Shown: one piece after another, positions 54,901-64,000 of the stretch
Layout: every line of letters starts with the position of its first letter
How positions within the stretch are numbered: the first letter of the stretch is position 1
Assembly: GCA_911728435.2 (NCBI GenBank)
Contig: OU452201.1
Coordinates: 6,820,001 to 6,884,000 of the forward strand
Direction of reading: 5' to 3'
Source: Apoderus coryli
Taxonomy: Eukaryota; Arthropoda; Insecta; Coleoptera; Attelabidae
Length of the DNA stretch: 64,000 nucleotides
Notes under the pieces: generated by a model
Database searches by the model: none
What the model was told of the DNA's origin: nothing
The model's input: the letters and a program-made list of their open reading frames with translations, nothing else
Made by a program: the position numbers and the translations under genes

Positions 54901-57820
54901 CTTTATTCTATATATTCTTTCTAATCCTATAGCGACCAGTTTTATAAACCACAAATATACTTACGGAAGGACTTTTTTTCTTTATCAAAAATTATCAATT
55001 TTAGATCATACCTTCTTGTTCGAATTCAGTATAACATGATGCTGGGAAACAAAATCTAAAGAAGACACTACATCTACAAGTAAATAAACACAAACTAGCG
55101 CCACGCTTAAACATTAATTAATTTTATTACTTTTTTTTTTTAAATTAAGACTCAATGACTGTGATATATAATATTAATTATTGTAAGTAATTTTATAAAT
55201 TAAGAAAAAAGCAGCGCTTAGTTTATGTTTCATGTTTCCATCTTTGACATACAATTAAATATATTTACTTGTAATGGAAATACGTTCTAGTAATTAAGCG
55301 TTAATAAAATATTGTCATACAGGCTAGACATCCACGATCTTGATTTAGAAATGAATACATTTAATTCCTAATTATAAAACTTCAGCAGTTAGTTTAGTTG
55401 ACACTTGTCAATTCACAAGTGCTGCCCTCTACATAATTTAAACGACAAACGGTAGTAACGGAAATTTTAAATCTTTGAATGTCCTACAGACAGTCGATAT
55501 TATTCCAAAAATATTCCAAGGTTAACAGCTAAAGGGCGTAAACATATTTTTTAATATATATATTCTCAACGGTTTAGTTATCTCCACTCTTTGTATTGGG
55601 TATGGTTGGCAAAGTACGATTACCCCTCAATTAAAACTCCTTTCTGTTTCTCTGATCACTAGATCACAAATTGAACTTAGTTTATAGTCTGGACTGCTCT
55701 AAAACAAGATAAATTATAAATCAAGAGAGAGTCTTCCTGTATTTACTAGTGGAAGAAAACAATGTTTGTGTATAGTATTATTATTTTAATTTACTATTAG
55801 TATTAATATAACTAATTAATATTTTAACTAAGTAAAGAAATACTAATTAATAAATATAGTGTCTTCATTTCAAAATATATTTTGTTGTTTTTTATTTAAT
55901 TTTTTCTTTGATATCACTTCAGCTTTCAAACCACATATCAATGAAAAACATAGAGCAAGTTCTGTTTACATTGCAATATGGTTTTACACCTCCAAAATAT
56001 AACAGATTTCCTTAACCAGATTTTCAGTGATCAACAATCAAATCCAATGACCAACACTTAATTACTACTCCAAGTATTTGCAAAGCCTTCGTGTGTTGCG
56101 ATCACAACTTATAAACAGTCCTGTCTAGGATCTATGTTTTTGATTGTCAATATGAAGTATTAGTTATGTGCTAATAGTATACAGTCCCACGTTTTTTTGT
56201 GAACAGACTTTAAAGTATAACTTCTACAACTTAAAATATCACAAGAAATTATTACACACATATAGCCAAAAATGTCTCCTAATGGTGTTAAAAGGTCGCA
56301 AGGTTTATCCTTTTTTTTTTCTTGCAATGTATCTCCGAGAATTTTTTAAATACTTAATAAATTGAAATTTGGTATGTACGCTTATTACAACTCAACCACT
56401 CAATATTTAGCCTTTTTTAGGTAATTCAATGTCTGTATTTTCGGGGGTCGTAAGCATTTTTTTGCTTTTTCACTTTTTGCATATTTCTTGAGAAATATAG
56501 TTTTACTACAATTGGACACTATAACTCCCACATATCGATATATTATATGTGTATAACGATTTCTTCTGACATTTTTAGAGCTAAAACTAAAATTTGTTGG
56601 TAAAAACTGGGACAGCTAAGCACTATCCTATACGATTTGTGTGTGTTGTGGTAAAAGGTAAAAGCTTAGTAACAAACGGCAGATATGATGATAATAATTA
56701 ATAAGAATGTTTCACAAAAATATTTTTTTGGATAAAACAAATAAGCTATGATATTTGACAGATATAATAATGTAATGAATCCCCATTCTATTATCACGTC
56801 ATTGTCATTGATTACTACTTGTATAAGCTTAATTCTTGTAGTTAATAAGTAAAATCAACATTTAGAAAATAGTAAATCTTACACAATCTTCAAGTCAATA
56901 TTATATTGTATTTATGATAAAAAAAACTACGTTATTACTGTCTGATTTTTTGTTACTTTTCTTGTTTCGGTTGTTTTCTATATTATAATAATTATATAAA
57001 GTTAATTAAGCAAAAATCGATATATAGGTCTAAATTACTATTACGTAGAAGCATAGGTATAGCATATAACGAGTAAAAAAAAAAGAATTATAATTATTTA
57101 AAATGTATGTTTTTTTGCTAAATATTGTAAATATGTTGTAATGATAAGAAAATTGATTTAAAAGAAATATTATTGCATAAAGATAATGCATATTTTGTTT
57201 TATTTAAATTATAATATTATAATTAAATTTATGTGATTTAACCCGGTATAACGAACTAGCCGTTGCGCAGTGTTGCAAATTGCATTGAGATAAGTTTTGG
57301 AATTTGCAGAAGAAATTATTAGGATTTGAGTGTCTTATAGTAAATATTATTAAATATTACTTAACTCTATTATTATTGATTAAACTCACGCAATAATATA
57401 TCAGTGATCTGATCAAAGCATTATACATAAACATGAAATAAAATAGGCTTTATCCATCAACAACGCAGATCATCTGGGCTGATGTGACATGATCACCTGC
57501 CACTCACATCACTTGCATATTGTTATTAAAGGAACTCCAAACTGTAAAAATTATCTAGCCATAACACAGCATTATTTATTATACTGTGGCCATAATATAT
57601 ATAGAGGACCACTCAAAATAAAGGGAGATAGAGAAAGCCCCATTTTGTTGTGGTTTTGTTGCCAAGTTATTTCATTAATCACCAACTATCCCACAGAATT
57701 TGTTTCCTGGGGACATGCGCAGTTAATGTCGGATTATATTCTTCCATCTTGTGATATGTGTTTTTCTATGTTCTAAATGCTTACCAGATTTCCAGTTGTA
57801 GTTTGTATTCTGTGCTTCTA
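51901..57820 (+). other. tonalli 3' UTR and downstream intergenic DNA
   Basis: No coding exon seen over 5.9 kb. AATAAA signals at 52507, 52607 and 54377 are possible polyadenylation sites. The end-motif family appears at 52632 (TATACAGGGTCTGG) and 54059 (ATAGGATGTCCCAAAAG). A hammerhead-like core lies at 53215. I cannot tell where the transcript ends. Confidence 0.4.
53215..53238 (+). ncRNA. Hammerhead-ribozyme-like core (degenerate)
   Basis: TGCT, CTGATGA, an extra T, GTA-TTTA-TAC and GAAAC. Core boxes and a short perfect helix II are present; helix III and the second half of helix I are missing. Same architecture, including the extra T, as the copies at 19.1, 35.2 and 43.0 kb. Confidence 0.35.
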
Positions 57821-57905
57821 TCCTTAGTGACAGTTGACAATAAACAAATTAATAGTGAAAATAAAACAGAAAACAGGTGTGGCGAAGAAGTAGAAAATAT
57901 TAAAA

Positions 57906-57963
57906 ATGGTACAATTTAATATTTTACTATTTGTTGTTTGTTTTGTTAATTCTTTGTCGTTTT
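57906..57963 (+). CDS. Ly6 gene exon 1 (signal peptide)
   Basis: ATG in context TTAAAAATGG; the exon encodes 19 residues of signal peptide plus one base and ends at a GTAAGT donor (phase 1). Confidence 0.85.
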
Positions 57964-60600
57964 GTAAGTATACCAGCATTTTTACTGTTTTTTAAGTTTT
58001 CGATTTTTATTTCCTTACCTTAGAGCGTGGTGTCATAATCTAACAACTTTTAATAGTTATAAATCAGATCAACAACTTCATTTTAACACAAATTGTGTTA
58101 TTTATTAATGGAATACTTTTTCTCTAAAAACATACCTACATGGTGTCCTTAAAAAGTATTTTGTGGAAAGATAGGAGCTTCTAAATGATTTCATTAGATA
58201 TGGTACTAGATGAGATTGCAATAGGGACCAGTAAATTTGGAAAAAGTTAAAGGTAATAAACCGCTCCTCTAAACAAAACTTGCATAGTTAAATAGGTGGG
58301 GTAGTGCCTGACTCCAAAATTGCCCTGCAACAAAACCTGTCATAGTTACAACTTGCCTGTGTGAATACCTCACGTTCTTTACTCTTGTTTATTGGGCTAC
58401 CTATTCATTACCTATAAATTTCTCTTATAGTTTCAGAAAGCATATACCTAGCCTATGTCATGGCGTTCTAGTGACAACCTCTTTATGGAGTTTTTTTTAG
58501 AAATCCGTAAAAGCTAATAGTTTTAAAAGAAATTGACACCAAAAATTTGCATATTTCTTTGTCTGTAGACTGGGAATAAAGAAAAACTCCAATCAGTTAA
58601 CTTTATAATACTTTTTTGTATATCCAAGCACATAATTAGGTACATAAAATCTATTAAAATTCAGAAGTATCCTTGAAACTAAATTTAGAATGGTATTTCT
58701 TCGCTCACAATGTATTGATAATATAAAAACGTAATACATAAGGGTAGTCTACTACATTAACTAATCGATGGCATAATTGGCCCTTAGATTTGCTGATCGT
58801 TAGCGATAATGTATGTACTATACTGGGTGTCACAAACACGTTAAAGTTGAGTCATTAGCAGTCATTAACAGTGAATTATTGAAATTAACATTTTCTAAAT
58901 TATTAAATAAACTTGGTACGCCTGAATAACTAGAGAGTATTCAAATCCGTTATTTATATGTTAATTATTAAATTATATAACTATCGCCTCTAAAAAACTA
59001 TAATTTAAAATATTAAAAAACAGGTGTCGCATTAAACTGCTACCAATGTTCTGGGAGCGACTCAAAAAAGCCTTTTCAATGTAATGAATGGTTAAGTTCT
59101 GACATTGATTTGGTACCGGACCCATGCGATAACGTTTATGGGGCCAAGTACTGTGTAAAACACGTTGGTCGTTTTGAAGGTATTTAGAAAATCTACAAAT
59201 ATTATGGTGCTTCGTTGGCGATAACATTAATTTAACAGTATTCCTATTATGAGCTTGGGTTATGTTTACTAATATTTTTTTATGTGACATGCACTTAACT
59301 AATTCATAATTAAGTATGGTATTTTACTTTATTACTAACTTGTCTTGGAATTTATTTATTTAGACTTAGATGGATATATTGAAACTAAATAAATAGCGCG
59401 AATTTGAGTAATACGTCAGTAGTAATTTGAAAAAGTCCATCATCATTACGAGGGCAGGGAGAAATGTTTCGGCTTGATGGAGCTTGGATTTTTTATTTTA
59501 TTTTTTATCAAGACACCATTTTTATGTACGATTCGTCAAATTCTTCAAAATATGATTGACTTGGTCTCGTATGTTAAAGCTTGGAAAACAAAAATTTGGA
59601 ATTTATAGTAAAATTTATATCGATGCCGTAGTGACGTCCTTGAATTGCTACCAATGCTCATCACACAAATCATTGGATTGCAGCGACGTTATGATTCATA
59701 TGGGCGGTATAGAACCTCATAGTTGTGACCAAGTATTTGAGGCTCAATACTGTGTTAAATCAACTACTTTGGATGGTAAATTGTGTGTACTGTGGTTGCG
59801 TAATACTTGTTACAAAATAGTTTAGCACAATAGAGTAGACGTAAGAAATGATTTGTCAAATGAATGATGATAAAAGTAATATTTTCCAGCAAATCAGCGT
59901 TTAAGGAAAACGTCGTAGTTTCTTTTTTAGTCAAAAACATAACACTTGTCCTTCATATCCTTTTGACTTATATATTTATTTGATATACGAGGTGTGTTCA
60001 ATGAATATCGGGAATTAATACTCATTAAATAGTACGTCTTTCTATTCTAGATCTTTGGAATAATGTTTAGCTCTCGATGCGTATTTAGTCTCATCTATTC
60101 TCATACAACGAGTGCCGTTTAAGGTTTTCTTAATTTTTAAGAACAGGAAAGAGACTTTTCAGACCCGGTGTACCAATATAATCGGACTAATAAAATCCTC
60201 TAAATTACAAAGTCCCCGTTACAAATTGAACACACTCCGTATATTTTGTATGTTTTATTTTCCACCTAGTTTTTGTATGAAATTTGTACAATCACCCTAT
60301 GAAATCTCACGCATGCTCTCTTCTTAGCGATTTGTTATACCTGCAATTATCTTTTAACCTTTTTTTTTTCATTTAGGAGGCATTGGCGCCAAGCGATTTT
60401 GTTCATCTCTAGACCTCGGCAATTACTGTAACTACGTCAAACAGCCCGGCGATGAGTTGACATATAGAACATGTATCTACACGTGTACGGGGGATGCTTG
60501 TAACACTTCTACGAGCGTTCAACCCAATCGATTGCTGATGGCAACTGTTTGTTTCGTCGCGACATTGCTCGCATTGAAATTAAGTAGTGCGGTTAAGTAA
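57906..60600 (+). CDS. Ly6/uPAR-domain GPI-anchored protein (whole gene)
   Basis: Exons 57906-57963, 59024-59179 and 60377-60600 make 438 nt (145 residues). MVQFNILLFVVCFVNSLSF is a signal peptide. The mature part has the ten-Cys Ly6 pattern: CYQC, three more Cys ending in YCVK, then FC, YC, TC, TC and the closing ACN. The C-terminus LLMATVCFVATLLALKLSSAVK is a hydrophobic GPI-type tail. A second version of the middle exon (59632-59775) has the same phases and cysteine plan and gives a 141-residue form. Insect relatives include quiver/sleepless, boudin, crooked and others acting at septate junctions or as channel and receptor modulators; I cannot say which of these is the orthologue. Confidence 0.88.
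59024..59179 (+). CDS. Ly6 gene exon 2a
   Basis: Acceptor AAAAAACAG, donor GTATTT, phases 1-1, 156 nt. It encodes VALNCYQCSGSDSKKPFQC through DPCDNVYGAKYCVKHVGRFE, carrying the first five domain cysteines. Confidence 0.88.
59632..59775 (+). CDS. Ly6 gene exon 2b (alternative to 2a)
   Basis: Acceptor TGCCGTAG (weak pyrimidine tract), donor GTAAAT, phases 1-1, 144 nt. It encodes TSLNCYQCSSHKSLDC through HSCDQVFEAQYCVKSTTLD with the same five cysteines at matching places. The spacing between acceptor and NCYQC is identical to exon 2a, so it is a duplicated exon, presumably chosen in place of 2a. Confidence 0.82.
60377..60600 (+). CDS. Ly6 gene last exon
   Basis: Acceptor TTTCATTTAG. It encodes GIGAKRFCSSLDLGNYCNYV, ELTYRTCIYTCTGDACN and the hydrophobic tail, with TAA at 60598-60600. 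Common to both splice forms. Confidence 0.9.
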
Positions 60601-61876
60601 ATTTGATTAGAAAATACACTCACTAACTGAAATTTAAATTTTAAGGCCCGTATCAACGAAGAACGGTGAACGAGGCAATGCTGTGTACTTAATGTATGTT
60701 TGCATATTACCTCATACGCTGTTCAACTTAAAAAAATTATTATTAAGCATATTATCATTGTTAAGATCACTCTCGTGCTAAGTTACTTTTCACAAGACAT
60801 GTTATCTTCGTCTTTTTGAGGACAAAGTGGTTAGTGTGAAAGTTGTTCTAATAGTTTTTTTTTTAATAATAACGAATAATCAAAAGTTGGTTTCCAACTA
60901 ATATGACCATTAGATTATTAAAAAAATGTAAAGTAATGTATAGTTTATATTGTAAAGGTCTTCGGCGCATTGGCAAATATTTTGTTGGTTGTGGAGGTCG
61001 GATTTTAAATACTAACAATAAGAGTGGTCAATTTGAACTGTTGTATGTATTAAATATATATTAAATGTCTCTTCCATAATGTTGCCAATGCGTTCTAGAT
61101 CCTGAACTAGTGATCCTACGTAGCCGTCCATTCCTTAATAAGAATTAATGTAGCAACTCAAATAAGATCTCTATTAGAAAAGGTAATGTAAGAGGTTGCA
61201 AATATTAAAGTCAATATCCACAAAAAATATAATTTTGATAGTAATTTAATTATTTTGCTTTCTTCGGTGGTAATATCTTCAAGAACTTAACCTTGACCTA
61301 TAATAATAGGTCGGAGCTGGAGTTTGGTAGCGGTACGTGACCGCTGAAGAAAGGAAAGCCGTTATGTATGTATCACGCGTGTGGCTTGGTCACAAGCAAT
61401 GAACTTGTATTCTTCATATTGGAAAATAGAACACATATGCTTAGGTAATTTCATGCAAGTTTATTCGCTTTAAAGCTAGCCTCCTCTATAGTACCTAACC
61501 TCAATCATCTATTATGTTGAACCTCTGTTCAATCAGGGTCTGGCAGTAAGTAACCCTTGTATTATTTGTGGAAACTGCTGCATACTTTTGTTTACATTTT
61601 ATTCTCAAAAGTATTGTAGCTAGTGTACAAATTTTCTTAATTCCACGTCAATCTCATGCATTACCTCATTTGAGATCTTTTGTTTAGTGTTTACCAGTAG
61701 AGAATATATTATAGAGTTTATTTTTATACCATATATAAATACAACCTGTATTTAATTAAAAGACATTGTGATTATACTTTTAAGTACCTCGTACTTTGAT
61801 TTTATTGAGCTTATGAACTTATACCTATGTATTTTAGAACAAAATATACCTATATTGTACTTTGTATCATAATAAA
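60601..61876 (+). other. Ly6 gene 3' UTR
   Basis: No other frame is convincing. The first good polyadenylation signal I see is AATAAA at 61871-61876, which would give a 3' UTR of about 1.3 kb. Confidence 0.5.
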
Positions 61877-63908
61877 GCCTTAATAAATTAGTATTAAATA
61901 TATTATTACAATAGTCATCTAAATGCCGAGCGGTTAATTGCTGAATGACTTGGCGTGAGCACAGACGTCACTCTATTGCATACCGACTGAGTAAAAGTAT
62001 GAGATAACTCGATGATGTGATGGACAGCATTATTGTGACAATAATTCAAAACATTGAAAACTAGGGAAAGTTAAAGTGAATGAACTTTAATCGTTTCTTA
62101 CGCATTATCATCCGATGTCGAGCAAACTCAAGAGAATGGTCTCACGCTTTCATCACAGTGACAGTTGCACAACAGCGTACGGTATTCCCCACAAAAAAAC
62201 TAGGACATTCAAGGTCATTCACTGAAATGAAAATGACAGAAACTTGAGTTGTAAACATAGCTTAAGAATTTGACAACGTCCAAAATACAGGGAACGTAAA
62301 AAACTGTTTTTACTTTTGTCATTGCAAAATAGCATCAAAACATAACAAATGTTTATTGATAAGATGGTTAAGCATCTAAGAATCCACAAAATACAGTTTT
62401 TCATGGCGACACAGAATATTACTGATGTCACTATGACATATAACCTAAAAGTGACACTCGCAATGTCCAATCATCGACGGTTTTTTATATACCTGTCCTC
62501 TAGTTTCCTGATGGTAGGTTTGCACTTTTTTATATTTGATATTGTCCAAATTTACAGTCATGCGTTAGGTTCTCCTGTCTACTCAAGAAATATATCAAGA
62601 TAGAAAGTAACATTGTTTAGAGTCTTAAGATTGTCCACACGAATAACCGCTCGTATTTGAATATTTTACATACATTTTTTCGCGCCCAACACTTAAAAGC
62701 CAAACGTTATTTTCTTACGTGTTATAAAAAGCTCTCAAGCCTCGAATTATACAATTTACTAAAAAAATATATATTGCAATGCTACAATCAACAAGCAATT
62801 TTTTATTCGTATCTAAAATATACTAAGATATATTATGTTTTTATTAAGCTTTGTGTATTATATCAGGGCCAGAGGGAAATTGAGTATTCAAAGGTATATA
62901 GTACCCATATTATTGCGTGTTAGTAGAGTTGATTCAGTATATCTTATAGAATGTGAACGTTAGACCTGGAAATATTTAATTTTTCATCCATGAAGAATAA
63001 ACAATCATGCGTATAATTTTTCTGTTTTTTTTATCATTTTAATTTTGTAATTTTTTGTTTTCAATAAAAACCAAAATTTTCGAAATTTATTTCTGTATAT
63101 TCTAAATGATCTGAACGTTTAGTTCCATTTCCAGCTAAAATTACAATAAATATTTAAAACCCACAATGGAACAAAAGATGTGCCAAAGTTCGATATGTTT
63201 AATGAAAAATGTAGTTACACAACAAGAGTGGGTAATAAATCAAACTTCCCTCGTGGCCCTCGTATTAATTTTTGTTACTAATTTAACACTGCTTTTGTTT
63301 TTTATTATAACAAAACTAAACAAGTATGTTTAAAGTAATTAACTTTAATATGTGCGTAATTTTAAATATTTAAACAAGCATTACTGTTTTTAAACAACAA
63401 GTAACACAAAATCTGATCGCTACCTTTAAAGTATACATTTCAAGTTCGTATTTGCAATAAAGTATTATTTTCCCCTTGCTAAATAGCATTGCAGGAGATG
63501 GATTGTCGTAATAGGGATTTCCGTGACATCATATCCCAGTTTGATTTAAAATGCGTGTTAAAGTGACAGTGATAATTGGCATAAAAACCCTAATATAATC
63601 TGTGATGTTAAAAGATAGGTAGCAACCACGCTAAATCACGAAAAAATATACAAGTACAAAAATATTTACAACAATAATTGATTACAAAAAAAAAACAATT
63701 AACAATAACAACAAAAAGAAAATAATTGTATAATAAATATAAAAAAGAAACTACTAAACTAAAATTACTATCACATTTAAACATTTACTTAATATAAAAA
63801 AATACACTAACAAACATTTGTTTTTGTAAAATATATAAAAATAAAGTCATTGGTAACTTATTCTTTTTTTTATATCTTAAATTATAAAATAGAGTTTTGT
63901 TTATCAAA
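61877..63908. other. Intergenic DNA and 3' UTR of the minus-strand gene
   Basis: No supported coding sequence. The right part is presumably the 3' UTR of the gene ending at 63909. Confidence 0.4.
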
Positions 63909-63998
63909 TCAATATGATTTAACTTTGCGCAATTGATCTTCCAATTCTTTTACACGTTGCTCGCTGTTTGCCAATTGTTTTTTAAGCTTTTTGATTTC
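63909..63998 (-). CDS. C-terminus of a coiled-coil protein (partial)
   Basis: The minus frame entering from the window edge reads EIKKLKKQLANSEQRVKELE and DQLRKVKSY, then stops (complement of TCA at 63909-63911). Leu and other hydrophobic residues at heptad positions with alternating Lys/Glu are a clear coiled coil, and codons look normal. The gene continues beyond 64000. I do not recognise the family from 29 residues. Confidence 0.75.
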   Translation of the reverse strand, partial: EIKKLKKQLANSEQRVKELEDQLRKVKSY

Positions 63999-64000
63999 GT

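Noticed and set aside
57489..57776. 95-codon plus frame upstream of the Ly6 gene
   Set aside because: No family resemblance, no splice continuity into the Ly6 exons, and it ends before the likely 5' UTR.

Overview
The window looks like a slice of a repeat-rich, AT-rich insect genome. The evidence is a spliced tonalli/ZMIZ-type gene with GT-AG introns, a spliced Ly6-superfamily gene, and typical arthropod mobile elements (mariner, P-like, R4- and RTE-like LINEs, foldback MITEs). A beetle or another large-genome insect is plausible, but the order cannot be fixed from this sequence alone. I see no prokaryotic or organellar gene.

Layout. Positions 1-38,800 are intergenic and dominated by decayed transposons. 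From left to right they hold: a 5'-truncated RTE-like LINE with a 9-bp target duplication (638-2378, minus); a second LINE (3686-4533, minus); a Jockey/CR1-like reverse transcriptase (5520-6449, plus); a 1.9-kb repeat copy carrying a 938-bp internally deleted P-like element with an exact 8-bp target duplication (8632-9569); a 519-bp tandemly repeated minisatellite block (12951-14080); a tail-sharing MITE with an internal duplication (14652-15508); an R4-type LINE with a restriction-like endonuclease tail (17230-19022, minus); a dead mariner (23465-24648); a mariner-like cluster (25865-28345); a second, P-free copy of the 8-kb repeat (29026-29980); further LINE relics; and several Penelope-like scraps with hammerhead-ribozyme-like motifs.

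Positions ~38,855-51,900 carry the insect ZMIZ orthologue (tonalli, tna) on the plus strand. Nine well-supported coding exons end in an SP-RING/MIZ zinc finger and an acidic C-terminus. A candidate short first exon joins them exactly in frame (2847 nt in all, 948 residues). Its introns hold a foldback element, a tRNA-like SINE fragment, a hammerhead-like motif and the same minisatellite seen at 13 kb. A long AT-rich 3' region follows.

Positions 57,906-60,600 carry a small secreted, probably GPI-anchored Ly6/uPAR-domain gene. It has two tandem, phase-matched versions of its middle exon, which suggests mutually exclusive splicing. At the right edge (63,909-63,998, minus) lies the last coding piece of a coiled-coil protein that continues out of the window.

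The most interesting signals are: (1) a set of hammerhead-ribozyme-like motifs, including one with a near-complete secondary structure at 35,200-35,242 and a perfect 88-bp inverted repeat at 31,416-31,605 with one motif in each arm; (2) the alternative Ly6 exon pair; and (3) the P-like deletion derivative with its empty site preserved 20 kb away.
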